Shown piece after piece: positions 53,212 through 62,115 of a stretch of 64,000 nucleotides of DNA. A program made the position numbers and the translations under genes. This stretch comes from Pontibacter oryzae (GTDB taxonomy: Bacteria > Bacteroidota > Bacteroidia > Cytophagales > Hymenobacteraceae). The DNA is taken from positions 1-64,000 of the forward strand of contig NZ_QWGE01000002.1 in the NCBI RefSeq assembly GCF_003576375.1. Direction: 5' to 3'. The notes below the pieces were generated by a model. The model had not been told where the DNA came from. It made no database searches and saw only the letters and a list, made by a program, of their open reading frames with translations. Within the stretch, counting starts at the first letter, position 1, and each line of letters begins with the position of its first letter.

Positions 53212-56200
53212 AGCTTCTCTTTGGTTTGTCTCACACGAGTTTTCAGGTCATTTAGTAGTTGCGTCATGCGTTCAATATCAAAGCTGCTGTATGCCTGCGA
53301 GAGTAACTCCACATGGCTTTCCAGGAAATGGTACAACTCGTGCTGCTCCATGTATAACTTCAGGCCGTTTATCAGATCCGCGATGGCATCCAGGTCCATG
53401 ATTTCGGCAAGCTCGGCAGCCGGAACAGCATATTTCTCCTCAATAATGTGTAAGTGCTGGCGTAACGCGTCTCTCTGGTCGGGGGTAAGGCCAGTTAGGT
53501 CATCAGGGGCGGGGGCTTTAGCGTTGGCTTCTTCCTGCTCCTCCAAATGGTGTGGCAGGTGTGCGGTAAGTTCTTTCAGTAACTGGCTTTTATGCACAGG
53601 CTTGCGTAAGAATCCGTCGAAATGCTCACGTACCATATCTTCATCCTGCTTTAGTATAGAGGCAGTAAACGCTACAACAGGAATATCCTTTGTCTCGGCA
53701 ATTGATCGGAGGGCAGTAGTGGTATCATAACCATCCATCACAGGCATGCGCAAGTCCATAAGTATGAGATCGGGTTGGTGTTGCTGAGCCATCTGTAGCC
53801 CTGCCTGCCCGTTGTTAGCTTCTAACAGATTAATGTCATACTCGGCCAGATAGGTGCGCACAAGTTGCACGTTGTGCGTGATATCATCCACGACAAGTAT
53901 AGTAGGATGGAAGAACTGAACCTTTGCTGTGCTCCAATTATACTGCTCGTCATGAGAGACATCGATATCCAGAAACTCTATGTCATGGAGGAGCACTTTA
54001 AAGCTGGAGCCTTTGCCCAACTCACTGCTTACTGCAATTTCGCCGCCCATTAGTTCTACCAGTCTGCGCGTAATGGCCAAGCCTAAACCTGTTCCGCCAT
54101 AGTGCTTCACGCTTACACCTTTTGCCTGCCGGAACATGTCGAAAATAATGCTCAGATCGGAAGGTGCTATGCCAATGCCTGTATCTGTAACGCTTATTGA
54201 TAAGTCATACTGGTGCTTTTCAGGGTTGATCTTCTCAATGGATACCTCAATGGTTATAAAGCCATTATGTGTAAACTTCATGGCGTTTCCGACCAAGTTA
54301 ACAAGTATCTGGCGCAACCTAATCTCGTCCAGGACCAGCGATTTAGGCAAGCTAGAGGCAATACTGATTTGTATGCCGATATTCTTATTTTCCGCCGCTG
54401 GCAAGAACATCATCCGGATATCCTCCAGCACATGCTCCAGGTTTACAGGTTCCAGGTCAAGGGCAAGTTGGCCTGCTTCAATTTTAGAGAGATCGAGCAG
54501 GTCGTTTATCAGGCTAAGCAGGGTTTTGCCGCTCGACAAAATAGTGCGCAAGTATTCTTTGGAGATGGTATCTGAAGTGGTGTTCAGCAATATCTCGGAG
54601 AAGCCAAGAATTGCGTTCATCGGGGTTCTGATCTCGTGGCTCATATTAGCGAGGAACTCGCTTTTTGCACGGTTCGCGTCTTCTGCCTCTTCTTTTGCTA
54701 CCAGCAGCTCCTTGTTCGCGCGCTTATTATACTCCAGCGCCGTTTCCAACTGCGACTGGTATTCTTTTATTTCCGTAAAATCCTGAACAATGGACCATAG
54801 TAATTCGCGGCCATTTTTATCCCGGAAAACCATCCCGCTCACCAACACTGGAATACTGGTTCCATCTTTACGGATAAGCTCCTTTTCGTAGGGGCCATAG
54901 GTATACTTATGGTTTAGGGCCTTATGAAAAAGCAGCTCCTCATACTCACCGTCAAGGTGGGCAATGTCTTTAAATTTTTGCTGTGATAACTCTTCCCAGG
55001 TATAGCCGGTGCTATGGAGTAGAGCATTGTTGCCTTCCACAAACTGGCCAGTGTACAAATCGTTAAGCGCGATGCCAACAGGGCTCAGGTCAAAGAGACC
55101 ACGGAAGCGCTCTATACTTTCGTTTAACGCGAGATCAGTCTGCCGGCGGTTTTCTGCGTTGGTCAGCAGCTCGGCAAGTACAGTCAACAAGCTCAACTCG
55201 CGTTCTTGCCACTGGCGGTTATGCAGCACAGAATCAAACCCGATAAAGCCCAGGCACTCCGAGCCATTCATCATAGGCACGGTGATAAACGTTTTAATGT
55301 CCTGTGATATCAGGTGTTGCCTCAGCGGTAATCCTGAGTCCAGCTCTTGTGTATCGGGTATGTAAAAAGCCTTCCCCTCCCGGTGCATTTTTACCATTTC
55401 AGGTGCAATAGCTAGCGGTAAGGTTTGCAAGTTGTGGATTTGCGGGCTGATTCCTGGGGCGCACCACTCATATGTGTTTGATACTGTCTGCTCGTTAAAA
55501 CTATACCTGAATACGTAGGCGCGATCTACCTCGGCATAGGAGCCGGTCTCCTCTAAGGCAAAATTGATCGCATCGTCGAGCTTACCCAAGGGGATGTTTA
55601 CGAAATCGGTAGCCAGTTTCATCAGAACGCGCTGCAACTCATTGCTCTGCAGCAAGGCTGCCTCGGTACGTTTGCGTTCTGTAATATCACGCATACTTCC
55701 TTCTGTGCCAACAACTTTTCCGTTCTCGTCCCAGATCAGGTGTGCATTAATGGAAGTATAAATTACCCGTTCATCCTTAGTTTGTAACCTGGCCTCAAAG
55801 TCTATCACCTCACCGCGCTCCTGCAAGAGCCTTGTAAGCTCATCGCGCTCGCTTTCATCGTAGTAGAAAAAGCTAGAAGACTTGCCCAATACATCCTCGC
55901 GGGTAAAGCCGGAGTTCCGGAAGATAGATGGGCTGATTTCGGTGGCTACGCCTTCTGCATCAGTTTGGTAGAAAACGTCCTGGATGTTTTCAAAAATACG
56001 GCGGTATTTCTCCTCGCTTAACTTTAAGGCGTCTTCTGCTTTTTTACGCTCTGTAATGTTATGGAAGATAGTTCGGGAAGAAATGAGCTTTCCATTCTCG
56101 TAAATGCCAGACGTGTTTCCTTCAACAAGTACTTTCTCACCGCTTTTGGTGATAAGTTGGGCCTCAAAACTAGGGATCTCCTCACCTTTAAGCAGGCGAT

Positions 56201-57584
56201 TAAAGAGCATCTTACAATGTGCTGCACAGTCCGGATGTATGATTTGGAAGAGATCCAACTCGGGGAGTTCATCCTTGGTATAACCAAGTGTGTCTTGCCA
56301 GGCGCGGTTTACAAACTGCAGTTTGCCGTCTTCCTGCACCATTTGGATCAGCATGGGCGCGTTCTCGAAAAGGTCGCGGTACCGCTCTTCACTTTCTTGC
56401 AGTCTTCGGTCACGCTCTACCCGGTCGGTGATGTCGCGAATATGGCCGTACCAGGAAACGCTTCCGTCTGCCTGCCGGCTAGGAGTGGCACTACCGTCAA
56501 GCCAGATAATACGGCCATCAGGCATACAGTATCGGAAAGTGTCTTTCCAGCGGTTTAATGTCTCTGCAGACTCCATAATGCATATCGACACGCGCTCAAA
56601 ATCATCGGGGTGTATGTTTTGGAGCACAATGCTGGCGTCTTCTTTTACCTCTTCCGGTGTAACACCATATATCTGCTTAATGCCATCGCTGGAGTAAGGG
56701 AAGTGGGCCGTGCCATCGGGCCGGATGCGGTATTTATAGATCATGCCCGGCACGTTGTGGGCAATGGACGTGAGCTGCTCGTTTTCGCTCATGCTCTCTG
56801 TAATGTCAGAAAGGGCACCGACCAATTCCAGGAAGTTGCCATCATCATCCTTTACGGCGGCCAGGCGGTCCTCAACCCAGTTAAGCGTTTGGTCTTTACA
56901 GGTAATTCGGTAAGTGAGGGTAAGTACGCCCGTTGCACCTTTATCCAGCCACCGCTTAATCTTTCTTGCCCTGCTGTCTTTTTCTGCTGGCTGCAGCACA
57001 GAGTTTAGCCAGTTTGGATGCGCAATAACTTCGGCACGGGTATAGCCTGATATTTTCTCTATATCCTGGCTAATAAAGGTAAAGCGCCTTGTATTTGAGA
57101 TATCCAGGGCATAAATAACGGCGGGGCTTGCCGTCATAAGGTTTTCGAGCCGCTGCTGTAAGTGGCTAAGCTCTTGCTGCTTTTGGTTTAGGGCGCACTC
57201 GGCTTGCTTTCTGCTGTCAATATCCTGCACCAAGGCAATGGCCAAGTCACTATTGGGCCCCTGGTTCACCAGCGATACGGTCAATAGTGCCCAAAATTCG
57301 CTGCCATCTTTACGGATGTACCTTTTCTCGATCTCATAAAAGCCAAGGTTGCCGCCTATTAAATCGTTAAAAAGATTAACATCCTTTTCAACATCGTCCG
57401 GGTGGGTAAACTCTTTGAATGGCATTTCTACTAGCTCGGCGGCTGTATAGCCTAACATAGTAACAAGCTTACCGTTAACCCTGTTAGGTTTGCCCTCTGA
57501 TCCTACAATGGCAATGCCAACGCCAACGTTATCAAATAATGAATTAAAGAGAAGATCACCGGTTGCGGCTCTGAAAGGCGACAT
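53208..57584 (-). CDS. 1458-aa multi-PAS/GAF hybrid histidine kinase
   Basis: A very long cytoplasmic sensor. Roughly five PAS/PAC units fill residues 10-645 (each ends with a DITERK-type PAC end), then a GAF domain (about 655-830) and another PAS (about 845-965). A short coiled coil leads to HisKA with H983 ([11 protein letters not shown]), then HATPase and a C-terminal receiver ([13 protein letters not shown]). The final 80 residues are helical and resemble a phosphotransfer domain, but I see no HxxKG-type phosphohistidine. It has no membrane segment, so the signal is intracellular. It overlaps the next kinase (ATGA). Confidence 0.92.
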   Translation of the reverse strand: MSPFRAATGDLLFNSLFDNVGVGIAIVGSEGKPNRVNGKLVTMLGYTAAELVEMPFKEFTHPDDVEKDVNLFNDLIGGNLGFYEIEKRYIRKDGSEFWALLTVSLVNQGPNSDLAIALVQDIDSRKQAECALNQKQQELSHLQQRLENLMTASPAVIYALDISNTRRFTFISQDIEKISGYTRAEVIAHPNWLNSVLQPAEKDSRARKIKRWLDKGATGVLTLTYRITCKDQTLNWVEDRLAAVKDDDGNFLELVGALSDITESMSENEQLTSIAHNVPGMIYKYRIRPDGTAHFPYSSDGIKQIYGVTPEEVKEDASIVLQNIHPDDFERVSICIMESAETLNRWKDTFRYCMPDGRIIWLDGSATPSRQADGSVSWYGHIRDITDRVERDRRLQESEERYRDLFENAPMLIQMVQEDGKLQFVNRAWQDTLGYTKDELPELDLFQIIHPDCAAHCKMLFNRLLKGEEIPSFEAQLITKSGEKVLVEGNTSGIYENGKLISSRTIFHNITERKKAEDALKLSEEKYRRIFENIQDVFYQTDAEGVATEISPSIFRNSGFTREDVLGKSSSFFYYDESERDELTRLLQERGEVIDFEARLQTKDERVIYTSINAHLIWDENGKVVGTEGSMRDITERKRTEAALLQSNELQRVLMKLATDFVNIPLGKLDDAINFALEETGSYAEVDRAYVFRYSFNEQTVSNTYEWCAPGISPQIHNLQTLPLAIAPEMVKMHREGKAFYIPDTQELDSGLPLRQHLISQDIKTFITVPMMNGSECLGFIGFDSVLHNRQWQERELSLLTVLAELLTNAENRRQTDLALNESIERFRGLFDLSPVGIALNDLYTGQFVEGNNALLHSTGYTWEELSQQKFKDIAHLDGEYEELLFHKALNHKYTYGPYEKELIRKDGTSIPVLVSGMVFRDKNGRELLWSIVQDFTEIKEYQSQLETALEYNKRANKELLVAKEEAEDANRAKSEFLANMSHEIRTPMNAILGFSEILLNTTSDTISKEYLRTILSSGKTLLSLINDLLDLSKIEAGQLALDLEPVNLEHVLEDIRMMFLPAAENKNIGIQISIASSLPKSLVLDEIRLRQILVNLVGNAMKFTHNGFITIEVSIEKINPEKHQYDLSISVTDTGIGIAPSDLSIIFDMFRQAKGVSVKHYGGTGLGLAITRRLVELMGGEIAVSSELGKGSSFKVLLHDIEFLDIDVSHDEQYNWSTAKVQFFHPTILVVDDITHNVQLVRTYLAEYDINLLEANNGQAGLQMAQQHQPDLILMDLRMPVMDGYDTTTALRSIAETKDIPVVAFTASILKQDEDMVREHFDGFLRKPVHKSQLLKELTAHLPHHLEEQEEANAKAPAPDDLTGLTPDQRDALRQHLHIIEEKYAVPAAELAEIMDLDAIADLINGLKLYMEQHELYHFLESHVELLSQAYSSFDIERMTQLLNDLKTRVRQTKEKL

Positions 57585-57884
57585 AAGAAGAGATTTATTT
57601 TCTTATAAAGATAAAAAAATGGGTAGTATTAGGCAGGGTTTTAAAGCAAAAGCTCTTTCAAATGTTCAAAAAGTTGAAAAATAACAGGGTGTTTTTAGGA
57701 ATTATGCAACGCGGCTAAGAATAATGGGTTTTAATGTTTTAACCTTGGTTTAGGATTCAAATTATGGCGCAAAACACAGAACACCGAAAACCTGTTACGC
57801 TTTAAGCATGGGTACTTAAATGTATAATATGCGTTAAAGTATATTTTAATTTTTAATTTTAGCCTTCCGTAAAGCTATACGTGA
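57585..57884. other. Intergenic between kinase and mla genes
   Basis: About 300 AT-rich bases between divergent genes. No frame of note is seen. The only signal is the -7 box at its right edge. Confidence 0.4.
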
Positions 57885-57892
57885 TAAGTTTG
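57885..57892 (+). promoter_or_regulatory. Bacteroidota -7 box (TAAGTTTG) for the mla genes
   Basis: An exact TAnnTTTG ending 26 bases before the ATG of the MlaE-like gene. The -33 TTTG is not evident. Confidence 0.45.
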
Positions 57893-57918
57893 CGGTAAAT
57901 ACTGAACAAATACTTTTA

Positions 57919-58734
57919 ATGGGATTACAAGACAATAAGGCAGACACGGGAACAAAGCGCAGGTATTTCCTGACACGCAGGCTGGACCGCCTTTTTCTGG
58001 AATTGTATAACATCTACGCTTTCCATGTTCGCTTTTTTAAAGAGGTGCTAGTCCCGCCCTATGAGTTTAAGGAAATTGTGCGGCAGTGTTACGAGGTGGG
58101 GGTTCGGTCGTTACCGCTTATCTCGCTAACAGGCTTCATTATCGGCATTGTATTTACAAACCAATCCAGGCCCTCGCTAGCTGAGTTTGGAGCTGCTTCC
58201 TGGTTGCCCTCGCTTGTTTCCATTGCCATCGTGCGGGCCCTTGCCCCATTGGTTACGGCACTGATTGCTGCAGGGCGTGTAGGCTCTAACATTGGCGCTG
58301 AGTTGGGCTCTATGCGCGTAACCGAGCAGATTGATGCCATGGAGGTTTCGGCCACAAACCCTTTTAATTTTTTAGTGGTAACACGGGTGATAGCCACAAC
58401 ACTCATGATACCGGCACTGGCGATGTATACCATCCTGGTGGCGCTAATGGGTGCGTATCTGAACGTGAGCCAGAACGAGCTTACAAGCTTTACGACCTAC
58501 ATTACCCAGGTTTTCGATGCCATCACTTTCCTGGATGTGTTCTCCTCTATCATTAAGTCGTTCATCTTTGGCTTTACCATTGGTATGGTGGGCTGCTATA
58601 AGGGGTATTATTCTTCTAAGGGCACAGAAGGTGTAGGTAAGGCTGCAAACTCATCGGTAGTAACGGCCATGTTTATGGTCTTTATAGAGGAGCTGCTGGC
58701 TTTGCAGGTAATAAACTTACTAAGAGCGATGTAA
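57919..58734 (+). CDS. mlaE: MlaE-type lipid ABC transporter permease
   Basis: A 271-aa inner-membrane permease with about five helices. VRALAPLVTALIAAGRVGSNIGAELGSMRVTEQIDAMEV (from about residue 110) is the hallmark of MlaE/TrnsE1-like permeases and holds the EQ-loop contacting the ATPase. With the following ATPase and MCE protein it forms the MlaFED-like complex that moves phospholipids between the inner and outer membranes. The N-terminal 50 residues form an amphipathic segment. Nine bases separate it from mlaF. Confidence 0.95.
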   Translation: MGLQDNKADTGTKRRYFLTRRLDRLFLELYNIYAFHVRFFKEVLVPPYEFKEIVRQCYEVGVRSLPLISLTGFIIGIVFTNQSRPSLAEFGAASWLPSLVSIAIVRALAPLVTALIAAGRVGSNIGAELGSMRVTEQIDAMEVSATNPFNFLVVTRVIATTLMIPALAMYTILVALMGAYLNVSQNELTSFTTYITQVFDAITFLDVFSSIIKSFIFGFTIGMVGCYKGYYSSKGTEGVGKAANSSVVTAMFMVFIEELLALQVINLLRAM

Positions 58735-58743
58735 GTTGAGCGT

Positions 58744-59517
58744 ATGAAGAAACTAAATCCAAAGATAAACAAGGAGAATAAGGTTATAGAGATTCGGGGC
58801 CTGCAAAAGGCTTTCGATGATTTTGAGGTGCTGAAAGGCGTGGATCTGGATTTGTACCAAGGCGAAAACCTGGTGGTGCTGGGCCGTTCCGGCACCGGTA
58901 AATCCGTGCTGATCAAGATTATTTCTGGCCTGCTTGGCTCTGACGAGGGCATGGTAAAAGTGCTGGGCAAGGAGGTGGACAAACTAAAGCCGAAAGAACT
59001 GGACCAGCTACGCCTGAAGATAGGGTTCTCTTTTCAGAACAGTGCCCTTTACGATAGTATGACGGTACGCGAAAACCTGGAATTCCCGTTGATACGCCAC
59101 GCAAAGGAAATGACCAAAGCCGACCGCGACCGCGTGATACATGTGGTACTGGAGGCTGTTGGCCTGCTGCAATCTATGAACCAGATGCCTTCGGAATTAT
59201 CAGGCGGGCAGCGCAAGCGTATAGGTATTGCTCGTACGCTTATCCTAAAACCGGAAATAATGCTCTACGATGAGCCTACAGCCGGCCTGGACCCTATAAC
59301 AAGTATGGAGATCAACAGCCTGATAAACGAAGTGCAGAAGCGCTTCAACACATCGGCTATCATTATCACCCACGACCTTACCTGCGCCCGCTCCGTCGGC
59401 GACCGCATGGTTATGCTGCTGGATGGCCAGTTTCAGCGTCAGGGTACCTTTGAGGAAGTGTTTAACACCGAAGATGAGCGTGTTAAAATGTTTTACGATT
59501 ACAACTTTGTAAACTAA
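58744..59517 (+). CDS. mlaF: MlaF-type ABC ATP-binding protein
   Basis: A 257-aa ATPase of the lipid transporter. It has Walker A GRSGTGKS (47-54), Q-loop FSFQNSALYDSM, signature LSGGQRKR, Walker B IMLYDEPTAGLDP and switch His in IITHDLT. These are complete, so it should be active. The gene is three bases from the MCE gene and nine from the permease, and all three are translated together. Confidence 0.96.
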   Translation: MKKLNPKINKENKVIEIRGLQKAFDDFEVLKGVDLDLYQGENLVVLGRSGTGKSVLIKIISGLLGSDEGMVKVLGKEVDKLKPKELDQLRLKIGFSFQNSALYDSMTVRENLEFPLIRHAKEMTKADRDRVIHVVLEAVGLLQSMNQMPSELSGGQRKRIGIARTLILKPEIMLYDEPTAGLDPITSMEINSLINEVQKRFNTSAIIITHDLTCARSVGDRMVMLLDGQFQRQGTFEEVFNTEDERVKMFYDYNFVN

Positions 59518-59520
59518 GCA

Positions 59521-60549
59521 ATGAATACTGCAGAAAATAAACGTGCTATCATGGTCGGGATTTTTGTCCTGGTTGCTATTGTCATATTTGTGGTAGGCAT
59601 CCTGACCCTGGGTGGCCAGCAGAAAAAATTTATCCAGAGCATCACTGTTAAAACTGTTTTTGAGGATGTGGAAGGCCTGAAGATTGGAAACAATGTATGG
59701 TTCTCGGGTGTGAAGGTGGGGACTGTTAAAGCAATCGAGTTTTACGGGGATGCCCAGGTGCAGGTGGTAATGAGCATTGAAGAGGAGGCGCAAAAGTATA
59801 TCCGCCAGAACTCAAAGGCGCGCATTAGCTCGGAAAGCCTCATCGGTAACAAAATTATCGAGATTTTTGGAGGAACAGCCAGTTCGGGTATGGTGGAAGA
59901 CGGCGCCATGCTGGCTTCGGAAGCTAACCTGAACACTGATGACATCATGAAGACGCTGCAGGAAAACAATAAAAACCTGGCCACTATTACAGGCAACTTC
60001 AGCGAGATTAGTAATCGTTTGGTAAAAGGGCAGGGCACCATCGGCACACTGCTAACAGACTCCACACTTGCCCTGAACTTTAAGAACCTGGTGGCCAGCC
60101 TGGAGCAAACATCCGTGAACACGGTGCGCGCCTCCCGCGACCTGACTCGTTTTACAAACAACCTGAACACCAAAGGCAGCCTGACAAACGAGCTGCTCAC
60201 CGACACGACAGTGTTTAACAGGCTGCAGGCATCTATGGCGCAGCTGGAGGAAGCCACCAAATCGGCATCAGCCATGACCCAGAACTTGCAGGAAGCAAGC
60301 AATAAGCTGAACAACGAAAACAATGCCATGGGCGTGCTTCTATCGGATCAGCAATTTGCCAACCAATTGCAGCGCACCATGCAAAACCTGGCTACGAGCT
60401 CAGCCAAGTTTGATGAGAATATGGAAGCGCTTCAGAGCAATATCCTGTTTAGGGGCTTTTTCAGGAAACGCGAAAAAGAAGCCGAGAAAGCAGCCGAAGA
60501 AGCCGCTGAGCAAGCCGAGGAACTAAAGGAACAGCAACAAAACCAGTAA
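59521..60549 (+). CDS. mlaD: MlaD-type MCE protein
   Basis: A 342-aa periplasmic lipid carrier with an N-terminal membrane anchor (about 10-30). The MCE domain (about 38-115) includes FEDVEGLKIGNNVWFSGVKVG and SLIGNKIIEIFGG. After it come about 200 residues of helix and coiled coil, longer than E. coli MlaD (183 aa in all), ending in a Glu/Ala/Gln-rich tail (EKAAEEAAEQAEELKEQQ). MCE rings with long C-terminal helices could form a tube spanning part of the periplasm. It closes the three-gene operon and is followed by a strong terminator. Confidence 0.93.
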   Translation: MNTAENKRAIMVGIFVLVAIVIFVVGILTLGGQQKKFIQSITVKTVFEDVEGLKIGNNVWFSGVKVGTVKAIEFYGDAQVQVVMSIEEEAQKYIRQNSKARISSESLIGNKIIEIFGGTASSGMVEDGAMLASEANLNTDDIMKTLQENNKNLATITGNFSEISNRLVKGQGTIGTLLTDSTLALNFKNLVASLEQTSVNTVRASRDLTRFTNNLNTKGSLTNELLTDTTVFNRLQASMAQLEEATKSASAMTQNLQEASNKLNNENNAMGVLLSDQQFANQLQRTMQNLATSSAKFDENMEALQSNILFRGFFRKREKEAEKAAEEAAEQAEELKEQQQNQ

Positions 60550-60554
60550 GTAAG

Positions 60555-60579
60555 AAAAGCCAGCACGTTGCTGGCTTTT
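60555..60579 (+). terminator. Hairpin terminator after the mla operon
   Basis: AAAAGCCAGC/GCTGGCTTTT arms with a 5-base loop and a following T-run, six bases after the mlaD stop. Confidence 0.88.
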
Positions 60580-60664
60580 TTGTTAGTAGTTAGATGATTA
60601 TACGTAGCTTATACGGAGTTGCTGCGTATCTTAAAATCCATACTTATCCGGCTTATTTCAGACA

Positions 60665-61399
60665 ATGTCTACTCCTTACGAAGCACATGCGCTCTATGAA
60701 CTAAATGTTTGGCAGCAGGAAATGCAGCGCAGCCCATCCCTGATGAATGCTTTGGCGCAGAAGGCTCAGGTAAAGCTCAACAGCTTTATCCCGGAGAAGG
60801 TGCACCAGGCTATAACTACAGCCATAAAACACATGATTCGGGGGGTATTGTTTGGGGCGGGCTACGTGGCACCTAAACCCATGGCGCAAACCGATCTGCT
60901 GGTGCGAGAGGCTCAGGTGCGGGAGCGCGTTAAGTATTACCGCCATGCAGCAGCAGCGGAAGGAGGCGTGACGGGTGCAGGGGGCATACTTCTTGGCCTG
61001 GTTGACTTCCCGTTGCTGCTCGGCTTAAAGCTGAAGCTTCTATATGATGTAGCGGCCATCTATGGCTATGATGTAAAGGATTACCGCGAGCGGGTATACG
61101 TGCTGCATATCTTTGAATTAGCGTTTAGCTCGCAACAGCATCGGCGCAAAGTATACAAACACATTCAGGATTGGGAAACGCAGGTGCAGCAGCTACCGGA
61201 GGATATCAATCAGTTTAACTGGCGCAGCCTACAGCAAGAGTACCGCGATTACATAGACCTGGCAAAAATGGCCCAGATGATCCCGTTGCTGGGTGCACCA
61301 GTGGGTTTTGTGGTAAACTACCGCCTCATGGGCAAGCTGGCAGATACTGCCATAAACGCCTACCGTATGCGCTGGAAGGAGGAAGGCTTGCTTCGGTAA
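60665..61399 (+). CDS. EcsC family protein
   Basis: A 244-aa protein. Its central GGVTGAGGILLGLVDFPLLLGLKLKLLYDVAAIYGYD region (from about 99), hydrophobic and Gly-rich, and the later PLLGAPVGFVVNYRLMGKLADTA are typical of EcsC proteins. EcsC is encoded with an ABC exporter in Bacillus and its function is unknown. No such exporter is adjacent, but the mla operon ends just upstream. It is probably membrane-associated. Confidence 0.85.
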   Translation: MSTPYEAHALYELNVWQQEMQRSPSLMNALAQKAQVKLNSFIPEKVHQAITTAIKHMIRGVLFGAGYVAPKPMAQTDLLVREAQVRERVKYYRHAAAAEGGVTGAGGILLGLVDFPLLLGLKLKLLYDVAAIYGYDVKDYRERVYVLHIFELAFSSQQHRRKVYKHIQDWETQVQQLPEDINQFNWRSLQQEYRDYIDLAKMAQMIPLLGAPVGFVVNYRLMGKLADTAINAYRMRWKEEGLLR

Positions 61400-61434
61400 G
61401 GATCATCAATATTTACGCCTAAAATTAGAAAAGG

Positions 61435-61461
61435 CACCGGTCGCCCAAATGGTAACCGGTG
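61435..61461. terminator. Bidirectional hairpin terminator
   Basis: CACCGGT/ACCGGTG arms with a 13-base loop (an outer G-T pair extends it), between the convergent EcsC and DUF1684 genes. T-rich stretches lie on the minus-strand side. Confidence 0.7.
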
Positions 61462-61500
61462 TCTTCGCTTTTTAAGGATCACATTTAGAGCTTTATACCA

Positions 61501-62115
61501 TTATTTGGGGCTCTTAACGCCGGCTAAAATCTGAATAGGTAGCCGGTTTTCCTTGGGCGGAATAGGGCAGGAGTATACCGGGCTGTAGGCGCAGAACGGG
61601 TTGTAGGCTTTGTTAAAATCCAGGGTGATGGTATTGTCTGCCGGAATGCGCAGATCGAGGTAGCGGCCGCCGCCATAGCTGCTATCGCCATTGGAGGCAT
61701 CGGTGAAAGGCAGAAACAGGTAATCATGGTAGCCTTCGCGGGCGCGCAATGTATGGCTTTGGTACACATTCAGCACAAATGGCTTGCCCTGCAGCTTAAA
61801 ATGCACCTCGCCGTACTTCTCGTACACGGCTTGTCTGCCGGTGGTAGTCGGCATCTCGAAAGGCAGCTGGTTCGGCGTCCGGATAAATTCTGCTTCGAGC
61901 CGATAGCTACTGTCTGCCGGAAAAAAGGCCAGCCCCTCAAACTTTTTAAGTGCAGCTTTTGGCAACGGAGACCGGCCCGGGTCGCCGAACTCCTCGTTCA
62001 GCTCTTTCTGGAAATCGGCCACCTCGTGCTTCCAGTCGGGTTTGGCTTGCTCCTGGGCCAAAGCGGCAAAACCACTTAACAGTAAGGCCAATGGGAGTAT
62101 AAATTTTAGTTTCAT
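61501..62115 (-). CDS. Secreted DUF1684 protein
   Basis: A 204-aa protein with a signal peptide (MKLKFILPLALLLSGFAALA). The DUF1684 core follows: RSPLPKAALKKFEGLAFFPAD near 47-67, GGRYLDLRIPADNTITLDFN, and the end motif NPFCAYSPVYSCPIPPKENRL with two cysteines. The family occurs widely in Bacteroidota and Actinobacteria. Its function is unknown, although the strict C-terminal motif suggests an enzyme or metal site. The ATG overlaps the preceding stop by one base (TAATG), so it is coupled to the large T9SS protein. Confidence 0.88.
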   Translation of the reverse strand: MKLKFILPLALLLSGFAALAQEQAKPDWKHEVADFQKELNEEFGDPGRSPLPKAALKKFEGLAFFPADSSYRLEAEFIRTPNQLPFEMPTTTGRQAVYEKYGEVHFKLQGKPFVLNVYQSHTLRAREGYHDYLFLPFTDASNGDSSYGGGRYLDLRIPADNTITLDFNKAYNPFCAYSPVYSCPIPPKENRLPIQILAGVKSPK

